From positions 159,678-223,677 of the forward strand of contig JAFLCG010000012.1 in assembly GCA_017303635.1 (NCBI GenBank): a DNA stretch of 64,000 nucleotides, given 5' to 3'. The notes under the pieces were generated by a model. It had not been told where the DNA came from, searched no databases, and saw nothing but the letters and a program-made list of their open reading frames with translations. The stretch comes from Anaerolineae bacterium. GTDB taxonomy: Bacteria > Chloroflexota > Anaerolineae > Aggregatilineales > Phototrophicaceae. Shown here piece after piece: positions 31,199 through 40,174 of the stretch. Position 1 is the first letter of the stretch, and every line of letters starts with the position of its first letter. A program made the position numbers and the translations under genes.

Positions 31199-32851
31199 TT
31201 AGCGCTTAACACGGCGCAGGACGGCACCCAACACCAGGCGGACTTCTTCCAGCTTGAGGTAGTAAGCGGCACCGAAGAAAGCCAGCGCACCGAGCGCACT
31301 CCCGCCCAGTGCCGTCAGCAGCGGAGGCAGATTGAGGCTGCGGGCCAAGAAAAGCACCACGACCAATACCCCAGTCGCGGCCAGAGTCCGCAGGAGGGCA
31401 TCCCAGACACGGGCATCCTGGATGCTGCCAATACGCCGCCGCAGGAGCCACCAGAGCGCCAACGCCTCCACCAGTGTGGTGACCGAGTTCGCCAGCGCCA
31501 AGCCGGCAAAGGGGCCAGCCGCTAACTGCGTTGGATCGCCGATGAAGCGGATGAAGACCATGCTCAGCACAATGTTGGTCAGCAGGGAGATGACGCCGAC
31601 TACGACCGGGGTGCGCGTATCCGAGAGCGCATAGAAGGCCCGCGAGAGGACTTCCAGCCCGGCGTGACCGACCAGACCGAGGCCGTAGAAAGCCAGCGCC
31701 CAGGCCGCTGCCGCGGTACTTTCCGGGGTCCACTCCCGCCGTTCGAAGAGGAGCGCGATCACGGGCTGCCCAAAAAGAATCATGCCTGCCGTGACCGGCA
31801 GCGCCAGAAAGAGGACAGACCGCAGGACGGCTGCTAACCGATCCTTGTACCCATCCATGTCGCCATCAGCGGCCAAACGCGACAGCGTCGGGAAGACGGC
31901 GGTGCCCGCGCTCTGGCCGATCACACCGAGGGCCGTGAACATCAGCGTCCAGGCGACTGTCAGGGCGGTATAGCTCCCGGCGATCATGCTGCTGGCAAAG
32001 CTGGCATTGACGATGAAATTCAACTGGGCGATGCCCAATCCCAGCACGCGCGGCCCCATCAGCAGCAGTACTTCGCGCACGCCGGTGATGCGCCAGTCCA
32101 GCAGAGGGCGAAGATACAAGGCCGGCCTATTCCGACCATCATTGCCCTGCCCCATCGGGAGGCGCAGCAAGCCGGGCACCTGCACCAGCAGATGCAGGAT
32201 CGCGCTGAGGACAGCGCCCCAGGCCAAGCCATAGACATTGGCTCCGTTGACCACTTCCAGGCTATCGGCTGGGGCCGGTATCCAGTAAGCCAGCAACAGC
32301 GCCCCGATGATAATGCCGATGCTGTTCATGCTGACGGCCAGCGACGGCAGCAAAAAACTGCCGAAGGTTTGCAGGATGCCCATGAGCAGGCCGCTGATGC
32401 TGAAGATGAAAGGGGTCAGCATCATGATGCGCGTCAGATCGGTGATGAGCGCTTGTACCGCTGGGTCCCGCCCCGGTGCCAGGAACTGGCTGACCAACCA
32501 GGGCGCAAGGATAAGGACGATGAGCGAAGCGACGGCTGCAACCAACGAAGCCAGCGTGATGACCGCACTCGCCAGCCGCCAGGCATCCCGATCATCATCC
32601 TCGCGCAGGTAGCGGGCAAAGACCGGGATGAAAGCAGATCCCAGCGCACCGCCCGCCACCAGGTTATAGACCAGTTCCGGGATACGCTGGGCAGTCAGGA
32701 AGGCATCGGACGCCACACCAGTCCCGAAGGTAGCAGAAAGGATGGCCTGCCGAACCAAGCCGAGGACTCCGCTGGCAAGAAAACCCACCAGGACGGTCAG
32801 CGCGGCGCGGGCGATCCCACGATTGGTGAGAGGGGAGGAGGCAGAAGTCAC
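31199..32851 (-). CDS. murJ: lipid II flippase MurJ
   Basis: 550 aa from GTG 32851, about 14 membrane segments. Classic MviN/MurJ features: VLVGFLASGVLGLVRQAILSATFGTGVASDAFLTAQRIPELVYNLVAGGALGSAFIPVFARYL at the N-terminus and VFPTLSRLAADGD in the middle. MurJ flips undecaprenyl-linked peptidoglycan precursor across the inner membrane. Its presence argues for some peptidoglycan, in line with the M23 peptidase at 37889. It is preceded by its own intergenic region and not linked to other wall genes. Confidence 0.94.
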   Translation of the reverse strand: MTSASSPLTNRGIARAALTVLVGFLASGVLGLVRQAILSATFGTGVASDAFLTAQRIPELVYNLVAGGALGSAFIPVFARYLREDDDRDAWRLASAVITLASLVAAVASLIVLILAPWLVSQFLAPGRDPAVQALITDLTRIMMLTPFIFSISGLLMGILQTFGSFLLPSLAVSMNSIGIIIGALLLAYWIPAPADSLEVVNGANVYGLAWGAVLSAILHLLVQVPGLLRLPMGQGNDGRNRPALYLRPLLDWRITGVREVLLLMGPRVLGLGIAQLNFIVNASFASSMIAGSYTALTVAWTLMFTALGVIGQSAGTAVFPTLSRLAADGDMDGYKDRLAAVLRSVLFLALPVTAGMILFGQPVIALLFERREWTPESTAAAAWALAFYGLGLVGHAGLEVLSRAFYALSDTRTPVVVGVISLLTNIVLSMVFIRFIGDPTQLAAGPFAGLALANSVTTLVEALALWWLLRRRIGSIQDARVWDALLRTLAATGVLVVVLFLARSLNLPPLLTALGGSALGALAFFGAAYYLKLEEVRLVLGAVLRRVKR

Positions 32852-32971
32852 TGGTTAATTTTTCTAAAGAGACCGGGTAAGGTAACTAGGCAATGCATGA
32901 GGAGTAAACACATCATTCCTCATGGATGATTTGATTATAGCATCTTCAGACTGGTGCCTGTTCAAGGAAAC

Positions 32972-32998
32972 AAAAAGCGGTCAGCCGCAGCCAACCGC
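32972..32998 (-). terminator. hairpin with T-run downstream of the PucC-family gene
   Basis: On the minus strand GCGGT...ACCGC is followed by TTTTTG, 30 bp past the stop codon at 33029. A short stem, but the T-run fits an intrinsic terminator that isolates this gene from murJ. Confidence 0.5.
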
Positions 32999-33028
32999 CT
33001 GTATATGAAGATTGCCTGATCGAGCCGT

Positions 33029-34441
33029 CTAATCCATCGCACCGACCAGCACGTGTTCGGCGCTGGCAGGAGTGGATTGCTCGTTCTGAGCGGCTTTATA
33101 CGCCTGAACGTTCACCCGCAGCAGGGCCACCAGCGAGACAATCAAGCCAATCGTGCCAATCAGAAACGCCAGCCCATAGGCCGTCGAGAGGCTGCCCGTC
33201 AGCGCCAAGCCGAGGTCACGCAGGATACCGCCCCCGGCGACACCGATCCCCCGCGCCAAAGTCACCACCAGAGTCCAGAAGCCGAGGAAAGTCCCGGCTC
33301 GTCCGAAGGGACTCATATCCATCATCAGGCCGAGCGTGCCCACATTCCAGATGCCCAGACCGATGCCGAGCGCGATCAAGCCCGGCGTGACCAACTGGCG
33401 GATATTGGCGAAAGCGGCCAGCGTGAACAGACCAAATGTGATCACCAGGAAGACGATCCCCATGATCGACATATTGGTATTCGTCAGCCACTTGATGCGG
33501 CGCGAGAGGACGAGAAAGACGATGGTGCCGATGATAGCTGTCACCGCCCAGTAGGCCGTGAAGCGCGTGGTGACGCTGGCCGGCATATTGAAGACCTGCC
33601 CGCCGAACGGCTCCAGGATTAAATCCTGCGAGAAGGCAAAGAGCATCGACAAGCTGAGGAACCAGAAGAAGAAGCGCATCGACCGGTCTTTAAGCGCCAG
33701 GCGGAGATCCGCAACAGCGGAGGTGGTGTATTCCTGATGGGCGTTGGTGACTTGACCTGCTTTAGCGCGGCGTTCCTCTCCCACCAAGGAGCCAAACCAG
33801 AGGGTACCGAGAATGAGCGCGGCGATCACGAACAGATTCTGCAGGAGTTCCGGCGTGAAACTGGTCGCTTCGCCTTCTGCATGCGCCGGGAGCGCAATCC
33901 CGAAGGCAATCCCACCGACGGCGAACCCGACCAGCAGGAAGGTCCAGACAATGCCGACGGCCCGGCTGCGTTGGCTTTCAGAGGCGCGGTCATAGATGAG
34001 GGCGAGGAAGGTGCTGCCTGAAATCGCATTGCCGAAACTAAAGAGGATGAGCGCCAGGCTGAGGATCAGCCATAGGCCGGCATCCGCCCCACCTGCCAGG
34101 CCGGTTGCACCGCCGCCCCGCATGAGCGCCGCTGTCCCCAGGCCAACCGCGATGATGCTGATCGCCATCAGCGCCCGCCCCAGCCAGATCCAGAAGAGGC
34201 GGCGGTAACCACCCACCGCATACCGATCCGACATGCGCCCCGCCCAGACACTGATCGGGGCGAGAAAGTAGCGCAGGCTGACGAGCAGGCCAACCGGGGT
34301 GGCTGCATAGCCCAGGTCGCTGATCATCACGCGGTTCCAGATGCCGGTGGTGATGACATCGGCCATACCCGAACCCAGGTGGAACAGGCCGATTTTGAGG
34401 TTATTCCCAACCGGGAGGTTGGGCGTGGGTGAGTCTGTCAT
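33029..34441 (-). CDS. PucC/BCD family MFS transporter (chlorophyll-delivery type)
   Basis: 470 aa, 12 membrane segments. The opening LKIGLFHLGSGMADVITTGIWNRVMISDLGYAATPVGLLVSLRYFLAPISVWAGRMSDRY is the hallmark of the PUCC/BCD family (LhaA, PucC, bch2), members of which are linked to assembly of light-harvesting complexes or to bacteriochlorophyll handling in phototrophs. The C-terminal half keeps GIWNVGTLGLMMDMSPFGRAGTFLGFWTLVVTLARGIGVAGGG. Non-phototrophic Anaerolineae also carry such genes, so this is suggestive of, not proof of, phototrophic ancestry. No bch or puf gene is nearby. Confidence 0.85.
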   Translation of the reverse strand: MTDSPTPNLPVGNNLKIGLFHLGSGMADVITTGIWNRVMISDLGYAATPVGLLVSLRYFLAPISVWAGRMSDRYAVGGYRRLFWIWLGRALMAISIIAVGLGTAALMRGGGATGLAGGADAGLWLILSLALILFSFGNAISGSTFLALIYDRASESQRSRAVGIVWTFLLVGFAVGGIAFGIALPAHAEGEATSFTPELLQNLFVIAALILGTLWFGSLVGEERRAKAGQVTNAHQEYTTSAVADLRLALKDRSMRFFFWFLSLSMLFAFSQDLILEPFGGQVFNMPASVTTRFTAYWAVTAIIGTIVFLVLSRRIKWLTNTNMSIMGIVFLVITFGLFTLAAFANIRQLVTPGLIALGIGLGIWNVGTLGLMMDMSPFGRAGTFLGFWTLVVTLARGIGVAGGGILRDLGLALTGSLSTAYGLAFLIGTIGLIVSLVALLRVNVQAYKAAQNEQSTPASAEHVLVGAMD

Positions 34442-34595
34442 ATTTACTCGATTTGTGTAGATTTCTACAGATTTTATAGCAAGATTATACGATGGAAGTG
34501 AACGCCGTCAATGACCAGACCCTAAGTGTCTGCTGAGTGCTTCCGGGGTACAATCAGGTTAAACAGGTTATTTGAGTAGAACAGGATGTTTGATT

Positions 34596-35054
34596 ATGAC
34601 CGCAGGCCGTTACCGAAAAATACTGGTTCCGTTAGATGGCTCCGGTTGGGCGCAGCGGGCTATCCCCCACGCGGTTGATATTGCCCGTGCCAACGGCTCA
34701 GAGATCATCCTGCTGCACGTCTTTCGTCCGCCCGCCTCCGAATATGCCGACCGCATCGCGCTGGCGGGGCAAGAGGGGCAAATCCAGCAGGCGCGGGAAG
34801 CCATGAAACAGTACCTGATTGGTGTGCGTTCTGAACTCCGGAATGAGGACATCACGGTGCGGACGCAGGTGATCGAGGGGATGGGGGTCGCCAGCCTCAT
34901 CAGCGATTACATCCGCGACGAGGGGATTGATCTGGTGGTGATGAGCACGCATGGACGCACCGGCCTGGCGCGATTCCTGTTCGGCAGCACCGCGCATCAG
35001 GTGATGCAAGAAGTCAAGGTGCCGGTGCTGTTGATCCACCCGGATAAGGAATAG
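34596..35054 (+). CDS. universal stress protein, UspA family
   Basis: 152 aa from ATG 34596 (AGGA upstream). N-terminal YRKILVPLDGSGWAQRAIPHAVDIA and the ATP-binding motif G-x2-G-x9-G-S/T (THGRTGLARFLFGSTAH) followed by VKVPVLLI mark an ATP-binding UspA. A 40-residue insert (EYADRIALAGQEGQIQQAREAMKQYL) lies between strands 2 and 3, as in many membrane-stress types. Cytoplasmic, role in stress endurance. It sits alone in front of a short repeat-like gap. Confidence 0.92.
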   Translation: MTAGRYRKILVPLDGSGWAQRAIPHAVDIARANGSEIILLHVFRPPASEYADRIALAGQEGQIQQAREAMKQYLIGVRSELRNEDITVRTQVIEGMGVASLISDYIRDEGIDLVVMSTHGRTGLARFLFGSTAHQVMQEVKVPVLLIHPDKE

Positions 35055-35167
35055 TTGTTAGTCTTTCGTCGATAGTCTATAGTCGAGAGCTTCAGATCGC
35101 AGAGAGGTTGCCGGTTGTTAGGTACGCAGCCTCGTAGGCTCTGTGTTTCAGGCTATAAGCTATCCAG

Positions 35168-36508
35168 ATGACCGATACCACCAAAGCCCCATCTCAACTC
35201 GACTTCAACCGGGTTGCGCCGCTGTTCGCGCTGACCTTTGTCGACGTGCTCGGCCTGACTATCATCCTGCCGCTGCTGCATCTCTACGCGGCAGCCTATG
35301 GCGCTACGCCGGTGCAGATCGGGCTGACGCTGGCCGCTTTCCCCCTGGCGCAGCTCATCGGCGTGCCAGTGATGGGTGCGCTCTCCGACCGCTTCGGGCG
35401 TAAGCCGCTGCTGCTCATCAGCCAGGTATCGACGTGTATCAGTTTCGTCATGCTGGGGCTGGCCGGATCCCTCCAGATGATTATTCTCTCGCGGGTGATC
35501 GACGGCATCTTCGGCGCGAACCTGGCGACGGCGCAGGCGGCCCTCAGCGACATCACCACGCCGGAGACACGGGCGCAGGGGTTGGGCCTGACCGGGGCGG
35601 CTTTCGGGCTGGGCTTCATCTTTGGGCCGGTGATCGCGCTCGGCACGCTGCAAGTGACCGATGATCTGCGGCTGCCGGCTATGATCGCCGCGGTGTATTC
35701 CTTCATCACCATTCTGATGACGCTATTCATGTTCAAGGAAACGCTGCCACCCGAACGGCGCGGTCAGCGCCCGGCCACCCGCGCCTTCTCCTTCATCGGG
35801 TTTGGGTTGGCGCTGCGCCCGACGATTGCCCTGCTGCTGGTGCTGATGTTCGCGCAGCAGGCCGTGTTCTTCGGGTTTGAGAGCCTGATCGGCCTGTTCA
35901 CGCTCAGTCGGTTGGGGATGCTGGCGCAGGGTAATGCGCTGCTGTTCATCGTGGTCGGCGTGGTGCTGACGGTGGTGCAGGTGCGCTACATCGGCCCGTG
36001 GAGCCGTCGTTACGGGGAGCAGCGGGTGGCCCAGGGGGCGCTGGCGCTGCTGGCGATTGGGCTGCTGCTGCTGAGCCTGACCCCGGCCCAACCGCATCCC
36101 TTTTATGTTAAGCGGATTGTGGAAAACACCCTGCGGACACAAACGCAAACCAGCACCGAAGCGGTTCTGGGAGACTTCAACGTGCCGCTGCCGGCTGAGG
36201 GCAATAATGGCATCGGCGGGCTGGCCTGGATTTTCGTGGTGATCGTGCCGCTGGCAGTCGGCGCGGGTCTGATCCGCCCCAGCCTGAACAGCCTGATGAC
36301 CAAACAGGTCGGCTCCGACCAGTACGGCAGTGTGCTGGGCTTGAGCGCCTCGGTGGTGAGCGCAGCCAATGCGTTTGCGCCGATGGTAGCCGGGCTGCTC
36401 TTTCAACAGTACGGGGTGACGGCCCCGTTCCTGATCGGCGGGGTACTGATGGGCGGATTGGCACTGGTGAGCATGGTCTGGGTGCGGGGGCCGACGCGAG
36501 TTCTCTGA
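35168..36508 (+). CDS. MFS transporter, TCR/Tet-like drug exporter family
   Basis: 446 aa, 12 membrane segments. The MFS motif A is GALSDRFGRKPLLL after LGLTIILPLLHLYAAAYGATPVQIGLTLAAFPLAQLIGVP, as in TetA-type exporters, and motif C-like GAAFGLGFIFGPVIAL follows. There is a long outer loop between TM9 and TM10 (RIVENTLRTQTQTSTEAVLGDFNVPLPAEGNNGI) that is unusual for TetA. Substrate unknown; proton-driven export of a hydrophobic compound is likely. The upstream 110 bp contains short repeats but no clear promoter. Confidence 0.88.
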   Translation: MTDTTKAPSQLDFNRVAPLFALTFVDVLGLTIILPLLHLYAAAYGATPVQIGLTLAAFPLAQLIGVPVMGALSDRFGRKPLLLISQVSTCISFVMLGLAGSLQMIILSRVIDGIFGANLATAQAALSDITTPETRAQGLGLTGAAFGLGFIFGPVIALGTLQVTDDLRLPAMIAAVYSFITILMTLFMFKETLPPERRGQRPATRAFSFIGFGLALRPTIALLLVLMFAQQAVFFGFESLIGLFTLSRLGMLAQGNALLFIVVGVVLTVVQVRYIGPWSRRYGEQRVAQGALALLAIGLLLLSLTPAQPHPFYVKRIVENTLRTQTQTSTEAVLGDFNVPLPAEGNNGIGGLAWIFVVIVPLAVGAGLIRPSLNSLMTKQVGSDQYGSVLGLSASVVSAANAFAPMVAGLLFQQYGVTAPFLIGGVLMGGLALVSMVWVRGPTRVL

Positions 36509-36544
36509 GTGGGTTTGGTAGTGAGGTAAAGGAGAATTATAACA

Positions 36545-37780
36545 ATGCGATACTTCCCTTTCCTGATAATGATGATCTTGTACACGTCCCTGCTGCCTGT
36601 CACCCATGCTCAAGCACATGACGGCATCTACTACCTAACCAACGATCACACCAGTTACTATGTGACGTTACTCAATCCACAGACGCAAGAATCGCGCCTC
36701 ATTTTCACGTTACTACGTAGCTCGGCTATGGCCCCGGATCAAATATTCCCACAGGAAGAACTGGTCGCGTTACGTGCTTTCCTGCAAGCAGAACAGATGC
36801 CACCGAACCCCAATGACCTATTGACTACAGGTAGCAACATTTCTCAGATTGCGGTATCGCCCGATAATACGCAGCTTGCAATGGTCATCACATATGGTGT
36901 CTCTTTGAGCAGGAGGACTGGTGGTAGAGAGTATTTTGGCACTTCTCAAGTTGTCGTCATCGGCTCCACGCAAATTCGCCCACGGATCCTGATGAATCTC
37001 GCTATGCACAGTGAGGAGTGGTTCTCAGACGGTAGCTTCCCAGAGACACGAATTGAAAAGATTGAATGGAGTCCCGATCAATCATTTTTGGCGATTCGAG
37101 TGAATTCCGGCAGGAACCTGGGCAATCGAGCTATCGTAGCCGTTCCTGTTCAAGGCGAGGCACCGTTCAAGATTGGTGAAGGAATGGATTTCGCCATTGC
37201 ACCAGACAGCCGACAGATAACGCTGATGGTTACGTTAAGTCCGGTACGACTCCCTGAAGCCTTCAAAGTCTATGATATGGATTCAAGCGGGACACGAGTC
37301 ACCCTCAGAAGCACCACTTGGACTCCATACGCCATACTCGATGGTGTAGGTCTAGCTTATCTCGGATCTGAAGTAGTCTTTGCATCGTTGTTTGAATGGC
37401 GACTCTCAGAGTCTACTATGAGCGGCCTGGCTATGTTTAATCCTGTTACCGGGGAAGCGCGATTGATTGCGCCGGGTCAGTCGACTCAACGATTACAAGG
37501 AACGCCTGATGGTTCTCATCTTGTCATTGAGAATACCGATCAGGAGTTGTTTCGTGTAACAGGAGTTGTTGAGTCGACACAACTACAGCCCATCTCGACT
37601 GCACCTGTATATGCCTGGTCGCTTAATGGTCAGGGCGAACTTGTGGTGCAATACGCTGACTCCGAGGACTATCATCTGCTGGACTCGCTTGGGAATCCCC
37701 AAGCGATTATTCCAACAGGACATTTGGCAGGAGTGGAAAGTGTCACCGATCAATTCACTCTTTTGAGTCTGGATTGGTGA
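36545..37780 (+). CDS. secreted hypothetical protein, probable beta-propeller
   Basis: 411 aa; ATG with AAAGGAG upstream. Signal peptide FLIMMILYTSLLPVTHAQA. The mature part alternates blade-like units: ISQIAVSPDNTQLAMVITYG, IEKIEWSPDQSFLAIRVNSG, and VAPDSRQITLMVTLSP, the 'SPDxxxLA' WD40/TolB-like signature, so this is a propeller of about six or seven blades. AT-richer than neighbours. The protein at 6931 looks like a distant relative. Probably extracytoplasmic binding; no enzyme motif. Confidence 0.78.
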   Translation: MRYFPFLIMMILYTSLLPVTHAQAHDGIYYLTNDHTSYYVTLLNPQTQESRLIFTLLRSSAMAPDQIFPQEELVALRAFLQAEQMPPNPNDLLTTGSNISQIAVSPDNTQLAMVITYGVSLSRRTGGREYFGTSQVVVIGSTQIRPRILMNLAMHSEEWFSDGSFPETRIEKIEWSPDQSFLAIRVNSGRNLGNRAIVAVPVQGEAPFKIGEGMDFAIAPDSRQITLMVTLSPVRLPEAFKVYDMDSSGTRVTLRSTTWTPYAILDGVGLAYLGSEVVFASLFEWRLSESTMSGLAMFNPVTGEARLIAPGQSTQRLQGTPDGSHLVIENTDQELFRVTGVVESTQLQPISTAPVYAWSLNGQGELVVQYADSEDYHLLDSLGNPQAIIPTGHLAGVESVTDQFTLLSLDW

Positions 37781-37888
37781 TACGCTCTATGTAATCCATT
37801 ATTGGGGTAATAGTTCTGAATAGCGGTTGATCTGCACCCGGAGAGGCTCTATCATACCCGCCTTGATAGATGACATGAGGCGTCGTGT

Positions 37889-39139
37889 ATGGCTGATCCG
37901 AACTGCATTCCAGAACCCCCGATTGACCCGTTGGCGGATACCAATCCCTCGATGACCATCCGGCAGGTGAACCTGCAACCTGAGCGCCGCGAGCGCGGCC
38001 TGGTGGGTATTCTGAGCCTGCTGCTGGCGGCTGGTCTGACTTTGGGCGCGGTGATGGTGCTGGTACTGCCTGGCAATACCCCAACCGAGCCAACCGTGAC
38101 AGCCACCCCGCAGGAAATCACCGTGACCGCCCCGCCCGTGCAGGACATCTCCCCGACCCTGAGCGCGGAACGCATCGAACGGGAGACACTGCTGCCAACG
38201 GTTGATCCGGTGGAGATCGCCTCGATCCTGAGCGCGCCGCTGCAAGCCCAGAGCGCCGCTGGCACAGATCAGGTCGTCCGCAATATGTATGACCCGTTCA
38301 CGCTGGTGGCGGATCGCCCGCGCACCGAGGTTATCCAGTACACGGCTGTGCAGGGAGATACCATCACAGCCATTGCCGAGAAGTTTGGCCTGCAACCGGA
38401 ATCGGTCGCGTGGTCGAATTCGCGCCGGCTGATCCTGGCACTGCAACCGGGGAGCGTGCTCAACATTCCTCCGGCTGACGGTGTCTATTTTCAGGCGGTC
38501 GGCAGCCGGAGCATCGCGGATTACGCCAGCATTTATAAGATCAGCGATCCGTACCTCATCATCGACAGCGAATACAACCAGATCAGCAACCTGACGCCGG
38601 ACAGCGTCCCGCCGAGCGGCACCTGGATCTTCATCCCCGGCGGTCAGGGGGAAGAAATCACCTGGTCGGTGCAGGTGGACATCGAAACGGAAGGCCCGCG
38701 CCAGGGTTATGTGGCGAGCTTTGAACCCGGCGATCCGGGCTCCTGCGGTACCGTGCAGAATCCCGGCGGTGGCGCGTTCTGGGGCCGCCCGATGACCCCC
38801 GGCTCTTACACCATCACCCGGGGTTACAGCGGAGTCCATACGGGGATCGACCTGGCGGCACCGGTCGGCACGCCGGTCTTCGCGGCGAACAGCGGCGTGG
38901 TCGTGTTCGCCGGGTGGAGCACCTTCGGCTATGGCAATACGGTCGTGCTGGCGCATGGGCCATTCCTGACGCTGTACGGTCACTTGAGCCAGATCAACGT
39001 GCGCTGCGCACAACTCGTCGGTGTGGGGCAGCCGATTGGCGGCGTGGGCAATACAGGTAATTCGACCGGCCCGCACCTCCACTTTGAAATCCGCGATGGC
39101 TTCACGCCGCGCGATCCTTCGGCGACCGTCGGATTCTAG
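37889..39139 (+). CDS. LysM and M23 metallopeptidase, membrane-anchored
   Basis: 416 aa. A membrane segment near residues 40-60 (LVGILSLLLAAGLTLGAVMVLVL) follows a basic stretch, giving an N-in anchor. Residues 150-200 are LysM-like (YTAVQGDTITAIAEKFGLQPESVAW). The C-terminal M23/LytM domain has its zinc ligands: HTGIDL near residue 317 (H, D), and PHLHFEIRDG near 397 (HxH), with YGHLS between. It cleaves peptide cross-links in the cell wall. The residue spacing is complete, so it should be active. Together with murJ it supports a peptidoglycan wall. Confidence 0.92.
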   Translation: MADPNCIPEPPIDPLADTNPSMTIRQVNLQPERRERGLVGILSLLLAAGLTLGAVMVLVLPGNTPTEPTVTATPQEITVTAPPVQDISPTLSAERIERETLLPTVDPVEIASILSAPLQAQSAAGTDQVVRNMYDPFTLVADRPRTEVIQYTAVQGDTITAIAEKFGLQPESVAWSNSRRLILALQPGSVLNIPPADGVYFQAVGSRSIADYASIYKISDPYLIIDSEYNQISNLTPDSVPPSGTWIFIPGGQGEEITWSVQVDIETEGPRQGYVASFEPGDPGSCGTVQNPGGGAFWGRPMTPGSYTITRGYSGVHTGIDLAAPVGTPVFAANSGVVVFAGWSTFGYGNTVVLAHGPFLTLYGHLSQINVRCAQLVGVGQPIGGVGNTGNSTGPHLHFEIRDGFTPRDPSATVGF

Positions 39140-39142
39140 TCC

Positions 39143-39168
39143 GTAGGGGCGACCTATTCGGTCGCCCC
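39143..39168 (+). repeat. GTAGGGGCGACC palindrome after the M23 gene
   Basis: GGGGCGACC/GGTCGCCCC arms around TATTC, beginning 4 bp after the stop codon. A family member of the GTAGGGGCG palindromes, and possibly a terminator. Confidence 0.7.
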
Positions 39169-39211
39169 AAAAGAAGGCTAAGTACCCATATTAATGGAAG
39201 GAGCATATACC

Positions 39212-39946
39212 GTGTTTTACCGTTTGTTGTTGATTGTTTTCATCCTCCTCAGTGTTGCATCGGTTGTGGCCCAGGATCTGCCCGAACCGACCCCGGTCGA
39301 AGTGGCTGCTGCGGATGGGCTGGCGCTCAAGGGCGATTTCTATGCCGCGGGCAGCGCCGAGGCCCCAAGCCCGGCGGTGCTGGTGATGCATATGTACGGG
39401 AGCCAACGGGTGGCCTGGCTGCCGATTATCCCGGCGCTGGTTGAGGCCGGCTACAGTGTGCTGAATGTGGATCTGCGCGGCTTCGGCGAGACCGGCGGCG
39501 ATGAAGACTGGACGGCAGCCCAAACCGATGTGCAAAGCTGGCTGGACTGGCTGCGCGGGCAGGAAGGCATCCGCCCGGAAGCTATTGCCACGATGGGCGC
39601 CAGCGTCGGCTCGAATCTGGCGTTGGTCGGATGCGCGGCTGATGAGCAGTGTGTGACGGCGATTGCGCTCTCGCCGGGGCTGGATTTCTACAACGTACAG
39701 CCGGAAACCGCTGTGGTCGAAGGGCTGCGACGACGGTCGGCGCTGCTGGTGACGGCGCAGGGCGACCGGGAAAGCGCCGAAGGGGTCAAACAGATGGTGG
39801 CCGGGGCGCGGGGTGAGATCACTGCCGTGTTCTACACCGGCAGCGCCCATGGCACGGGCCTGTTCACGGCTGCCCGCCTGCGCGACCCATTGACCGAGAC
39901 GATCCTCGACTGGCTGGACTCCAAAGTGCCGGAACCGACGGCCTGA
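39212..39946 (+). CDS. secreted alpha/beta hydrolase (dienelactone hydrolase-like)
   Basis: 244 aa from GTG 39212, with AAGGAG eight bases upstream; an ATG at 39194 overlaps that site. Signal peptide MFYRLLLIVFILLSVASVVAQ. Core: nucleophile elbow MGASVGSNLALV, the acid likely in VTAQGDRESA, and the His in YTGSAHGTGLF. It is the dienelactone-hydrolase/BAAT group, exported, hydrolysing an ester. The last 78 bp (39869-39946) recur perfectly at 21175-21252 next to a transposase fragment. Confidence 0.85.
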   Translation: MFYRLLLIVFILLSVASVVAQDLPEPTPVEVAAADGLALKGDFYAAGSAEAPSPAVLVMHMYGSQRVAWLPIIPALVEAGYSVLNVDLRGFGETGGDEDWTAAQTDVQSWLDWLRGQEGIRPEAIATMGASVGSNLALVGCAADEQCVTAIALSPGLDFYNVQPETAVVEGLRRRSALLVTAQGDRESAEGVKQMVAGARGEITAVFYTGSAHGTGLFTAARLRDPLTETILDWLDSKVPEPTA

Positions 39947-40000
39947 ATCCGAAGTGGGGCGGCGCTCGTATATGCGCCCATGCTTGCATAAGTCTAAAAG

Positions 40001-40054
40001 ATCGGAACATATGTTCCGATTTTTGACCCGAACATGTGCTACAGTGTGTTCGGG
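40001..40054 (+). promoter_or_regulatory. SOS-like perfect dyad with TACAGT box
   Basis: ATCGGAACATATGTTCCGAT at 40001-40020 is a perfect 20-bp palindrome whose core fits the GAACRNRYGTTY LexA pattern of Gram-positive bacteria. TACAGT (40040-40045) lies 30 bp from the dyad centre. A second dyad CCCGAAC/GTTCGGG (40027-40033/40048-40054) surrounds that box. The next gene starts at 40175. Similar sites: 20833 and 63696. Confidence 0.6.
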
Positions 40055-40174
40055 GCTGTGTGCCTTCCACCTTAAGGCGGAGTTTCGAAATCCGCCCTCA
40101 GTCGGTTCTTGCCCGGTGCTTCTCCATGCTATCGTGACCACATCGTTGTAGCAGTACCTTGGAGAAAATCAGCT

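Noticed and set aside
37799..39082. 427-codon minus-strand frame across the M23 peptidase gene.
   Set aside because: Antisense to a gene with full LysM/M23 motifs; the composition (many His/Arg/Gln) is typical of a reverse-frame artefact.
40001..40054. Dyad considered as a replication origin or attachment site.
   Set aside because: The constant spacing to a -10-like box at three sites fits an operator better, and no replication or integrase gene is near.
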